Of a stretch of 64,000 bases of DNA, positions 54,472-63,960 are shown in pieces. How positions within the stretch are numbered: the stretch's first letter is position 1; every line of letters starts with the position of its first letter. The translations under genes were made by a program, and so were the position numbers. Below the pieces are notes generated by a model. It ran no database searches, was not told the DNA's origin, and was given only the letters and a program-made list of their open reading frames with translations. This DNA is from Anaspis maculata (Eukaryota; Arthropoda; Insecta; Coleoptera; Scraptiidae), in assembly GCA_949128115.1 (NCBI GenBank), contig OX421967.1, forward strand, positions 60,586,855 to 60,650,854, written 5' to 3'.

Positions 54472-55642
54472 TTAATCTCGTTCGTTCGTATTGGCATGTT
54501 TCAGATTGTGCCTGTTCAAATTACCGTTATGTTTAGTTTTGAACGAGCATTTGTGGCATGTGTGCCAATTGACTTCTTCACTGGGAGCATGTGTTAACAT
54601 GTGCCTTTTCAAATTGCCTTTAAGTTTAGTTTTAAACAAGCATTCATTGCATCTGAACCAATCAATTTCTTCACTGGAAGCATGTGTTAACATGTGGAGC
54701 TTCAAATTGCTTCTACGTATAGTTTTGAACAAGCATTCATTGCATTTGTACCAATCAATTTCCTCACTGGGAGTATGTACTAACATGTGGTTTTTCAAAT
54801 TTCTTTTACGTTTAGCTTTGAACGAGCATTCATTGCATTTGTACCAGTTAATTTCTTCACTGGAAGCATGTGTTAACATGTGCCGTTTCAAATCGTTTCT
54901 TATCTTAGCTCGGAAGGAGCATTTGTCACAGTTGTTCCATTCAATTTGATCTGGATTGGCATGTTTCAGCGAGTGTATTTTCAAATACCTTTTGTATTTA
55001 GTTTTAAACGAACAATTTTCACAGTTGTACCAGACGATATCTTCAGACTTGGCGTGCTGCATTGCAACATGCTGCTGCAGTGATTTTTTGTATTTGGTTG
55101 TGAAGAAGCATGTAGCACAATGATATGTAACCGATGATACTGCAGCACAGCGGTTCAAATTTCTTTCCGATTTGATTGGCCGAGAAGCATCTTGGCATCC
55201 TACTTCTGTAGCTCTTACCACCATTTCACAACGGTCGTAATGCTTTGCAGCAGACAGGATAGAGAACGCTTTGAATTTGCAACCCGGGAAGCATCCGAAC
55301 TGTTCACAACAACCGTCATCTTGATAAACCGTCCCGTCCCCGTTGACCTTGAGTTTGTGTTCTTGAACGCAATGTTCGTATACATCGAGTTGATAAAAAC
55401 TCTTGAATTTGCACGCGTCGCAAGAGTGGAGCTGTGGTTCGAAGATTGCGTGGAACAATTCAGCTTGGTAGACCGTTTCGTGTTGTCTTCGAACGTGATG
55501 TTCAAGTTGAAAACTCCATTTGGTTTCATAGGGACATTGTGGACATCCGAGCATTGCTGCCGTCGCCGGTTGGTTTGACCTGCATTTGTAATTGATATGT
55601 TAGTGTCAAATACATAAAAATGTATAGGTACGCAACTTACAT
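54472..55642 (-). CDS. C2H2 zinc-finger gene G
   Basis: AT at 55,642-55,641, a 61-nt intron at 55,580-55,640, exon 2 from 55,579 to 54,472; about 369 aa. It has the short spacer class but with CCEQFGC as in A. Seven fingers; the C-terminal two are nearly those of D (WFRCNECLFKTKLKGNLKRH, then WHTCHKCSFKTK), ending ANTNERD. In its first tandem finger the spacing after LQQH is VAMQH instead of the VMSQH seen in most copies. Its upstream module is at 55,802. Confidence 0.86.
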
Positions 55643-55801
55643 GATAGATATATTGAATTTTTTGAGTCAATCTTCAAAGTTTATAAGAAGCTCAGTTGCG
55701 AGTTAGGTTTTGTTGATTCGCACTGGGGAGGTACCGCTTCACCTATCTACATTAGAAACGATTCACGATGATAAAATAATTTTAGTAGAGAAAAACAACG
55801 A

Positions 55802-55896
55802 ACGTCTTATGTATAGTAGCGCCTAGAGATGTGGTGAGTAATAAATCGAGCGCCCTCTCTCGTTACATGCTGGAGTGTGCCAGTTTTCTCCGTTTC
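55802..55896 (+). promoter_or_regulatory. Upstream module of zinc-finger gene G
   Basis: TTATGTATAGTAGCGCC, GTGGTGAGTAATAAATCGAG, GCGCCCTCTCTCGTTACATG and TTTTCTCC. Closest to the copy at gene D. Shared sequence continues to about 56,015 and then stops at the boundary with the approximately 300-bp repeat. Confidence 0.65.
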
Positions 55897-56029
55897 AAAT
55901 GCTAGTCATTGTGCGGTTTTGCCGAGGGTTTTGCCTATATTCCCATATACTGATTTGACAGTGAGGTATCTTTGTGTGATTGTGCAAGTCGACCAAGTTT
56001 ATTACTTGATACTATTCAAGAAATCAAGT

Positions 56030-56322
56030 CTTCTTTTGCAGTCTTTTTTTTCATTGAAACCCGACGACTGACAGAACTGGAAACTGAAGGCGTTTTTGGG
56101 AGGAGCGGACGGTTTTTTGCATTTTTAAGTCACAACCAGCTTAATTGGTTCATTGATTGAGGAGATGTAGCAAATTAAAAATGTTTTTTTGTCATTGTTC
56201 AAATCTTCAACGACTAATAAAATTTATTGTTTAGATTGCTAAATATTCGCTTTCGCCATCGATTTAGACAGATCAGTTGATAGTGTGTCGCCTAATAAAT
56301 AGGCTACAAGAATCATACATGA
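56030..56322 (+). repeat. Approximately 300-bp repeat, left part, interrupted by the LINE
   Basis: Ends with TAAATAGGCTAC and AAGAATCATACATGA, the latter being the target-site duplication (56,308-56,322; repeated at 61,965-61,979). The repeat resumes after the LINE. Confidence 0.75.
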
Positions 56323-56673
56323 TTATTGGGAAAAAGTGCTTGTGATAACGTGGTCCGCTACCGACCTCTGTCTTCTACTAGTAATTAGTGCGGTAAAAAT
56401 TCGAATTAAAAATTTTTGCTTTAACTAAGTACATGGACTGATAAAATCTCAACATGTAAGTCGCAGTGAGAACACAAAAACAGCCCGAAATTTCCTCAAA
56501 CACTAACGTTCATTCGAAAATCCTCAATTTAACCGACAATAATTATCTCCAATTTCTTATACAACATATAAACACATACCTACCTGGCATAGCGTTTCTT
56601 GTCCCGGCGGCCCGGCGCTTATCGCGCACGGGTACCTACGTATGTACAACTTGCGAAATAAATACCACATAAA

Positions 56674-58092
56674 ATGGATACAATAAATGAAATCTCCAAC
56701 ATGGAACCTACACTAAACTCCACCCAAAACACCAGAAAATCATACCTAAATGTTGCAAAATCTACACCATGCCAAAAACTACCTAAAAGAGAACAAGCAA
56801 TTGTACTTGATGTTGTAAATGAATTACGTTTGAGCGATTACGTCGTCGCGGTCGGATCAGTGATAGGACCAAAAAACATCATATCAGCATCAAGAATCTC
56901 TAATAATAGAATATGTATCTATTTATACAACACCGAAATAGCCAATCAATTCGTCGAAAATCACAAGCAACTGTTAATTCAAGACAGAGAAGTATCAGTC
57001 CGCAAACTTATTACACCTGCGAAAAGAATTATTATTTCAAACGTCTGTACATCCATACCACATGAACTCGTCCTTAATTCCGTCAAAGACCTAGGATTTA
57101 AAATCGTCTCCCCTGTCACCACTCTAAGGGCTGGAATCCAATTGGATGAATACAGTCATGTGGAAAGTTTTAAAAGGCAAATCTACGTATCTCCAGATGT
57201 AACTCCTCTCACAGAACTTCCAACATCACAAGTCATTACATATGAGGAAACTCCATACAGAATCTTCTTAAGTTTCGACGAATTAAGATGCTATATATGT
57301 AAAGGTCAAGGTCATGTTGCGAAGGATTGCCCAAATCTTCCAACAAGCCCAACAACAAACCAAGAACCACAAAACAAACCGGCACAAGAACTTTTGGTAC
57401 AAACAGAAATGCATGAGCCAACAAACGTCGAAGAAGATTCCGAAAACTCAGAAGAAGAGAAAGAAGACACTGAAAGAGAAGAAACATCAGAAAACGAAGC
57501 ACCTGAAATTCAAGAAAATCTCCTAAAAGATTCAATCAGTGAACAACAAGAACCAAATCCAAACCTATCTAAGAAGAGACAGCATACTCCAACAACATCA
57601 GCAACCAGTACACCTTCTGTCAATGAACCAAACAAAGAATTTCAATTCAGTACTCCCCAAACACTAACAAAACCTAAAAAAAGCAAGAAGAATAAAAAAG
57701 AAGAATTGAACAGCAAAAAACTCAAGAGGTCCGAATCTTTGGAAAGTATCACATCATTAGAAGAGATGCTAGCCCCGATAAAAGACATCATTGAAAAAAG
57801 AAATCCACCATTTATATTGAACTTCAATCAAATCACCCATTTTTTCGAGAACATACGAGGATCACCTGACCAGTTAAGTGTAGCATGCGAATACACAACA
57901 AATGTACAAGAACTACTCGATATGCTAAAAGAAGTCTATCCTTACTTCAATAACAAAACCATGAAAAGTCGATGTACCAGAATAATTAACAAAATAACGA
58001 AGCAGATGAAGAAATCCACCAGAACAACAGAAGTCGAAGAAGAAGAAGAGGAAGGAGAAGAAACCGACACCTCACAAATCAGCACATTCTAG
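56674..58092 (+). CDS. LINE ORF1, gag-like nucleic-acid-binding protein
   Basis: 472 aa. The N-terminal part (about 35-200) resembles the RNA-binding fold region of I-element gag proteins. One zinc knuckle follows at about 206-219 (CYICKGQGHVAKDC, CX2CX4HX4C). A long Glu-, Lys-, Pro- and Ser-rich linker (about 225-365) leads to a predicted helical C-terminus and an acidic end. It would coat element RNA as a chaperone. The canonical I element has three knuckles; only one is present here. Confidence 0.88.
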   Translation: MDTINEISNMEPTLNSTQNTRKSYLNVAKSTPCQKLPKREQAIVLDVVNELRLSDYVVAVGSVIGPKNIISASRISNNRICIYLYNTEIANQFVENHKQLLIQDREVSVRKLITPAKRIIISNVCTSIPHELVLNSVKDLGFKIVSPVTTLRAGIQLDEYSHVESFKRQIYVSPDVTPLTELPTSQVITYEETPYRIFLSFDELRCYICKGQGHVAKDCPNLPTSPTTNQEPQNKPAQELLVQTEMHEPTNVEEDSENSEEEKEDTEREETSENEAPEIQENLLKDSISEQQEPNPNLSKKRQHTPTTSATSTPSVNEPNKEFQFSTPQTLTKPKKSKKNKKEELNSKKLKRSESLESITSLEEMLAPIKDIIEKRNPPFILNFNQITHFFENIRGSPDQLSVACEYTTNVQELLDMLKEVYPYFNNKTMKSRCTRIINKITKQMKKSTRTTEVEEEEEEGEETDTSQISTF

Positions 58093-58112
58093 AAACTCAC
58101 CATCATTATAAA

Positions 58113-61100
58113 ATGTCTGAGAAACATTTCATTCTGCAATGGAATATTAATGGCCTATACAACAATCTACCCAATCTAAATTTACTAATAGCAAAACATG
58201 AACCTACAGTTATATGTATCCAGGAATCTAACTTCAAAAAAAACCATAAGCATGAATTGAGAGGCTATCAAACATTTCACAAGAATCGATCAGAAGCCAC
58301 GCGAGCCAGTGGAGGGGTAGTCACTTACATCAAGAACAATTTTGCAAGTAAAGAAATCACACCAAACACAAACCTAGAGACCGTAATAACATCAATACAA
58401 TATATGGCAAGAAAAATCTACATATGCAATTTATATATACCTCCAAATAGATCATTTGATTTACAAGAACTGAGAGATCTCATCAGCCAAGTTCCGCGTC
58501 CCTGCATTGTTCTCGGGGATCTGAACTCTCATAATATAATCTGGGGATCCGACTCTACTGACAAAAAAGGAAAAATATTGGAGAAATTGGTCGACTTGGA
58601 GAATTTTGTCATTCTCAATACAGGAGAAAAAACAAGATTTAACGCCTTCTCTGGGAATTTTTCATCACTAGATGTAACTTTCTGTGACCCAATACTAAGT
58701 ACCAGCTTTTCGTGGAGACTAAACAATCACCTCAATGGTAGTGATCACTTTCCAATCTTCATCACTGACGACATATTAAATCAAACGCCAAATAAGAAAC
58801 TGTCAAGATGGAAAACTGAGAATGCCAACTGGGACCTTTTTGCTGGGATAATTGATAATAACTTGATGGATAACGGAAAAATACTGGAGTTCGAGAACAT
58901 TACAGAGGAAGTCAACAATTTTGAAAATATCATACGAAAAGCGGGGGAATGGGCAATTGGGAAGACTAAACCAAACCAAGAAGGGAGAAGAACGGTGCCA
59001 TGGTGGAACAATGACTGCGACCAAATAATAAGAGAGAAGAAAAAAGCGTTTAACAAACTTAAGAAATATAACAACTTAGAAAATCTACTTGAATACAAAA
59101 AACTTAAAGCAAAAGCAAGATTAACACTAAGAAAAAGTAAAAAAGAATCATGGGCAGAATACGTATCATCACTACAAAGTAACACTCCATCCACAGAAAT
59201 CTGGAAGAAGATAAAACGTATCAGAGGCGTCAATACAAATCGACATACATCAATTATAGTAGATGAAAATGGTCAAATTACAGAGTCTTCAGAAGAAATT
59301 GCGGAAAAGTTATCTGAATACTTCCACATGCAATCCAGCAATAACAACTACAGTGACAACTTTCTACGTAACATCAAAAATCCATCAGAAAGAAATCCCA
59401 TCCAAATCGAAAACCCAGACAATGACAACGACATCAACTCTGAAATCACAATTGAAGAACTCAAAATCGCATTAACAACAACAAAGAACTCTTCACCTGG
59501 ACCCGACGACATTCCATTTGTATTCATAAAAATGATGTCAGAAGAAGCTAAAAAATACTTGCTGAGTATTTACAACAAGATTTGGACATCTAACCAATTT
59601 CCTGCTTCGTGGTCAAAAGCAATAGTAGTACCAATTTGTAAGCCTAACAAGCCATCTGATAAAGTTGAATCTTATCGGCCGATATCTCTTACATGCACAA
59701 TGTGCAAGCTACTAGAAAAAATTATTAACAAACGGCTCCAATGGTACTTAGAGCAGAAGAAACTGATTACTCCACAACAAGCTGGCTTTAGAACAGGAAG
59801 AGCCACGACAGACAACCTGGTAATTCTACAATCTGACATCCATGAAGCTTTTGCTAATGGACAAAAAGTCATTACAATATTCTTTGATCTAGAAAAAGCT
59901 TTTGATATGACCTGGCGACACGGAATATTAACCAAAATCAAGAGTTGGGGACTTGATGGCAAAATCTTACAATTCCTGATAAATTTTTTGAAGAACCGTA
60001 CCTTCAGAGTAAGAGTCAATGGAAGTATATCGGACATGAAGGAACTAGAAAATGGGACACCTCAAGGATCCAACCTCAGCGCAACCCTGTTTCTTATAGC
60101 AGTAAACGATGCAATCAGCCAACTTTCCCTACCGGTAAAGGCACTACAATATGCTGATGATCTTGTGGTTTATATTAAAGGGAAAAATCTACAATCCATG
60201 GAAGATACATTACAACAAGCAATTCTATCACTCGAGGATTGGGCCGACCATACAGGATACAAATTTTCAATCAACAAAACCAAATGCATGATGTTTAGCA
60301 AGAAACCTACTGCAGAGACACCTATTTTGAAGATTTATGACAGATCAATTGAGGTAGTTGATACTTACAAATTTCTGGGGATGTACTTTGACAATCAACT
60401 GAAATGGAATGTACATTTGAAACACCTGAAAGAAAACTGCCAGAAGGGATTAGGAATTCTCAAAGCTCTTTCAAGTCAGTCATGGGGAGCTGACACCAAG
60501 ATATTGATTCGCCTCTATAAAAGTGTTGTACTATCCCGAATCGACTATGGCTCTTTTATCTACAACTCGGCAAGTAAGACGGCTCTGAAGAAAATAGAAG
60601 CAGTACATAGCACCGCCCTGCGAATCTGTAGTGGTGCATATAGAACAAGCCCTGTCAACAGCATCTATTCAATAACAGGCCAACCTCCACTATACTACAG
60701 AAGGCAAAAACTTGCACTATCGTATGCAATTGGAGTGTTAGCAAATCCAAAAAATCCTGCCAACAGATACACCTTCTCACAGCGGTACGCTCAGATTTTC
60801 GAGAGAATGAAGAACAATTCAATACCTTTCTATGCTAAGATAAACAACATTTTACAAGACCTCACATTCTCCCTTCCAAAAATAATGAATCATCCCGAAA
60901 CAATACCACCATGGAGATTGTACAATCCTAACGTCAACATTGAACTAACCAAATTACCCAAAAACGACTATCCTCATTCGGTAATTCGGGATCGCTTTAA
61001 ATCATTGTGTGACAGTATAAAAAGTGACTCGATTTTATATACGGACGCGTCGAAAACAGAAAGTAGTGCCGGGTGTGCTGTGGTAACAGAGAATGATACA

Positions 61101-61889
61101 ATAAAAACCCTCAAATTATCGAAATTTACGAGTACCTTCAGTGCGGAACTTTATGCTATACTTGAGGCTCTAAAATGTATAAACTCCACAACCGTCACTG
61201 GAGCCTGGGAAGAAGCCAGCGGCTCGCAGCTGACTCCCCAGGCACCAGCCATCGTCCATAGGCAAGGGTGCCACAACGTCACCATCTGTACCGACTCATT
61301 AACTGCCATTCAGGAAATCAAAAAAATATACTGTGCCAATCCTCTAGTTCAAGCAATTCAGCAGTATATTACATCACTGACAAGAAGTAACATACAGATT
61401 ACGCTTATATGGGTCCCATCTCATGTTGGAATTCCTGGAAACGAGCTGGCGAACATCGAGGCATCAAATGCCCTTACCTTACCCGAATCCCAAGAAGTGA
61501 CGACAACACATCAAGATCTGAAGAAACACGTTAGAACACTCACGGACATTCAATGGGAACAAGACTGGATTAGTCAACACTCTAAACTAAACAGAATAAA
61601 ACCTACCACGGAGCCTTGGATCCCAAATCTCCAGTCAAGACGAAGCCAAATTGTAATAACTAGGCTAAGAATCGGACATACAAGAGTCACCCACCAACAC
61701 CTCATAAATCGGACCGAACCACCCCTCTGTGACCAATGTAACAGAACAATGACCGTATCACATTTGCTGATGGGCTGCCAAGAACAAGATAACCATGATG
61801 CCTTGAAGACAAAATTAGGAAGAAATCCTGAAAGCGAAGAACAACTTTTAATTTCTTTAAAACAATTAGAATTATTTGAATTGATTTAA
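58113..61889 (+). CDS. LINE ORF2: endonuclease, reverse transcriptase, RNase H
   Basis: 1,258 aa. The AP-like endonuclease occupies about 1-220: QWNINGL, CIQESNF, GDLNSHNIIWGS and SDHFPIF carry the expected Asn, Glu, Asp and His residues. The RT occupies about 470-760: ITIFFDLEKAFDMTWRH, NGTPQGSNLS and the catalytic YADDLVVY. RNase H occupies about 965-1,125: LYTDASK, FSAELYAILEAL, ICTDSLTAI and WVPSHVGIPGNELAN hold its Asp, Glu, Asp and His/Asp. A C-terminal CX2CX7HX4C motif (CDQCNRTMTVSHLLMGC) follows. Within RNase H, about 28 residues rich in Ala, Gln, Ser and Pro (about 1,030-1,057) interrupt the stretch between the Glu helix and ICTDS. They are in frame and flanked by near-duplicate sequence, so they look inserted. 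Confidence 0.93.
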   Translation: MSEKHFILQWNINGLYNNLPNLNLLIAKHEPTVICIQESNFKKNHKHELRGYQTFHKNRSEATRASGGVVTYIKNNFASKEITPNTNLETVITSIQYMARKIYICNLYIPPNRSFDLQELRDLISQVPRPCIVLGDLNSHNIIWGSDSTDKKGKILEKLVDLENFVILNTGEKTRFNAFSGNFSSLDVTFCDPILSTSFSWRLNNHLNGSDHFPIFITDDILNQTPNKKLSRWKTENANWDLFAGIIDNNLMDNGKILEFENITEEVNNFENIIRKAGEWAIGKTKPNQEGRRTVPWWNNDCDQIIREKKKAFNKLKKYNNLENLLEYKKLKAKARLTLRKSKKESWAEYVSSLQSNTPSTEIWKKIKRIRGVNTNRHTSIIVDENGQITESSEEIAEKLSEYFHMQSSNNNYSDNFLRNIKNPSERNPIQIENPDNDNDINSEITIEELKIALTTTKNSSPGPDDIPFVFIKMMSEEAKKYLLSIYNKIWTSNQFPASWSKAIVVPICKPNKPSDKVESYRPISLTCTMCKLLEKIINKRLQWYLEQKKLITPQQAGFRTGRATTDNLVILQSDIHEAFANGQKVITIFFDLEKAFDMTWRHGILTKIKSWGLDGKILQFLINFLKNRTFRVRVNGSISDMKELENGTPQGSNLSATLFLIAVNDAISQLSLPVKALQYADDLVVYIKGKNLQSMEDTLQQAILSLEDWADHTGYKFSINKTKCMMFSKKPTAETPILKIYDRSIEVVDTYKFLGMYFDNQLKWNVHLKHLKENCQKGLGILKALSSQSWGADTKILIRLYKSVVLSRIDYGSFIYNSASKTALKKIEAVHSTALRICSGAYRTSPVNSIYSITGQPPLYYRRQKLALSYAIGVLANPKNPANRYTFSQRYAQIFERMKNNSIPFYAKINNILQDLTFSLPKIMNHPETIPPWRLYNPNVNIELTKLPKNDYPHSVIRDRFKSLCDSIKSDSILYTDASKTESSAGCAVVTENDTIKTLKLSKFTSTFSAELYAILEALKCINSTTVTGAWEEASGSQLTPQAPAIVHRQGCHNVTICTDSLTAIQEIKKIYCANPLVQAIQQYITSLTRSNIQITLIWVPSHVGIPGNELANIEASNALTLPESQEVTTTHQDLKKHVRTLTDIQWEQDWISQHSKLNRIKPTTEPWIPNLQSRRSQIVITRLRIGHTRVTHQHLINRTEPPLCDQCNRTMTVSHLLMGCQEQDNHDALKTKLGRNPESEEQLLISLKQLELFELI

Positions 61890-61940
61890 TGTAATTGTAT
61901 ATAGTACATAGCTAATAGTCTTATAGGCTGACGCTTACTA

Positions 61941-61966
61941 AATAAAAAAAAAAAAAAAAAAAAAAA
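61941..61966 (+). terminator. LINE poly(A) signal and A-tail
   Basis: AATAAA merges into a run of about 23 A before the right target-site duplication. This marks the 3' end of the reverse-transcribed copy. Confidence 0.9.
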
Positions 61967-61979
61967 GAATCATACATGA

Positions 61980-62990
61980 ATCTGGTCAAAATTCAAAATT
62001 GGAAACAACCTCGGACACAACTGAAAATCTTTATAAATTTGTTACATATCCACAACGAATGAACAAAGTGAGCTGATCGTGGTCTCAAAATACAAGAAAC
62101 AGTTCGTTCTTCCAAAAAACATCTTGAGTTTCTATCGTTCTGACACATTTCAACGAAAAAGAAAAAACTGCAAAAGAAAGGTTATTTTCAGTTGTGTTTA
62201 CTATTTTGAATTTTGAGATTCTGACCATATTTGTGATGATTATTGTAGCCCATTTATTTGGCTACACAATGGTACCTTATCTGTCAAAATCTGAAAAAAA
62301 ATTATGCAGTCAAAACAATAAATTTCTTTTACTCGTTAAGGATCGAAACAATGCCAAAAATATTTTTCTTCAATTTTCAACATCTATTTCTCTAACGAAT
62401 GAGCCATTTGACTTGGTTGTGGTCTCAAAATGAAAACAACAGTGCGTTCTTTCAGAAAACGCCTTCAGTTCTGTCAGTCCGTCAAATTTCAATAAAAAGA
62501 TACGACCGCAAAAGAAGGCCTATTTCCAGTTGTGTCCGCCATCTTGAATTTTGACATTTCGACCGTATTCACACATGATACTTGTATAATATTCAGTTGG
62601 CAAATATATTCAGTTGGTGAATATATTCAATATTCACAATAATATCAAACCTGTCAAAAACGTTTGAGAAACAAAAATTTGGCGGGCAAAATAATATTTT
62701 TTATTATTACGGATTGAAAAAATGGCAAATAAGCCGTCATTAGGTTTGCTACATTTTCAGAACAAATAGACCATTTGAACTGGTCATGGTCTCAAAAAGT
62801 AGAAAACAGTTTGTTCTTCCAAAAAACTGCCTTTAGTTCTGTCATTCTGTCAAATTTAAATCAAAAGAAACTTGATAACCTACTCATTTGGCTACACAAG
62901 GATACCAAGCTTGTCAAAATCGGCCAAGAAACAAAAATTCGGCGAGGAAAATAAAACAGTGCGGTTTTTTATGGCCCACCCGGTATGTCC
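61980..62990 (+). repeat. Tandem copies of an approximately 300-bp repeat
   Basis: About three imperfect units share TTGGCTACACA, TGTCAAAATC, GTGGTCTCAAAATG and TCAGTTGTGTCCG words (units restarting near 62,260 and 62,890, with a broken one at about 62,590). The reverse orientation is seen at 19,260-19,690. Non-coding. Confidence 0.75.
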
Positions 62991-63027
62991 AGGATGTCAA
63001 GTTGACTTTTGGTTTTTTGTTATTCTG

Positions 63028-63960
63028 CCGCCATCTTTGATCCGCCATTTTGAATTTCTCTAAAAGTGATCCGATTGAAATGAAATTTGCAGGCAATATG
63101 AACCACATCAAGATCTATCCAGTTTTCGACAATTGATGCCCCGCCGCCATCTTGTATTCTCACTATTGAACATGATTGAAAGTGATAGAACTTGGAGAAT
63201 TATGCCTCAACGAGAATAGATAACAATGTAGTGCCAACGCTAATCGAATGCGTGCGTGACCACTATATAAAGTTGACCAATAATGTTTCTCACTTGGCCG
63301 CCATCTTTGATTCGCCATTTTGAATTTCTCTGGAAGTGGTCCGATTTGAGTGAAATTTGCAGGCTATGTGAACTTTATCAGGATACATCCAATTTTTGAC
63401 AATTGATGCTCCGCCGCCATCTTGTTTTCTCCATATTGAACATGTTTCAAAGTGTTAGAATTAGGAGAATTATGCCTCAACGAAAAGAAATATCGATGTG
63501 GCGCCAATGCCAATCAAATGCGTACGCGTCCACTATATAAATTTGGTTGATGATTTTTGTCACTTGGCCGCCATCTTTGGTCCGTCATTTTGAATTTCTC
63601 TAAAAGTAGTCCGATTTGAGTGAAATTCACAGGCGATGTGAACTTCATCAAAGTACATCCGATTTTAGACAAATGATGCTCTGCTGCCATCTTGGCCGCC
63701 ATATTGAAATTTATCATCACTTAACGATTTTCATGGAGCTTGGGACTTGCCTTTGTTTCGTATAATCGTTCTTATTCTCCAGCCGAATTTCATCATTCTG
63801 CCGCCATCTTGGCCGCCATATTGAAATCTCTTATTACCCATCATTAGTACGATCATTTTGATTTTCAAGCCAAATTTCATGATTCTGACGCTATTTTGGC
63901 CGCCAGATTGAAACTTCTGCCCAAATAACGGTAGAACCCTAATTAACATCTTGCGTTCAC
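63028..63960 (+). repeat. 270-bp tandem repeat with CCGCCATCTT words
   Basis: CCGCCATCTTT starts at 63,028, 63,298 and 63,568, exactly 270 bp apart, with the intervening sequence repeated at moderate divergence. A fourth, shortened region follows to about 63,960 with several GGCCGCCAT words. No gene. Confidence 0.85.

Larger units (their letters stand above)
56323..61964 (+). mobile_element. I-clade LINE, apparently full length
   Basis: A 15-bp duplication (AAGAATCATACATGA) surrounds about 5.64 kb: a 5' leader of about 350 bp, ORF1, ORF2 20 nt later in another frame, a short 3' region with AATAAA at 61,941, and an A-run to about 61,966. An endonuclease of the APE type plus RT plus RNase H in one ORF and a CCHC gag-like ORF1 place it in the I/Nimb group. 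Both ORFs are open, which points to recent activity. Confidence 0.92.

Noticed and set aside
57236..57535. Leu-rich minus-strand ORF resembling a membrane protein
   Set aside because: Antisense of the Glu/Lys-rich linker of LINE ORF1.
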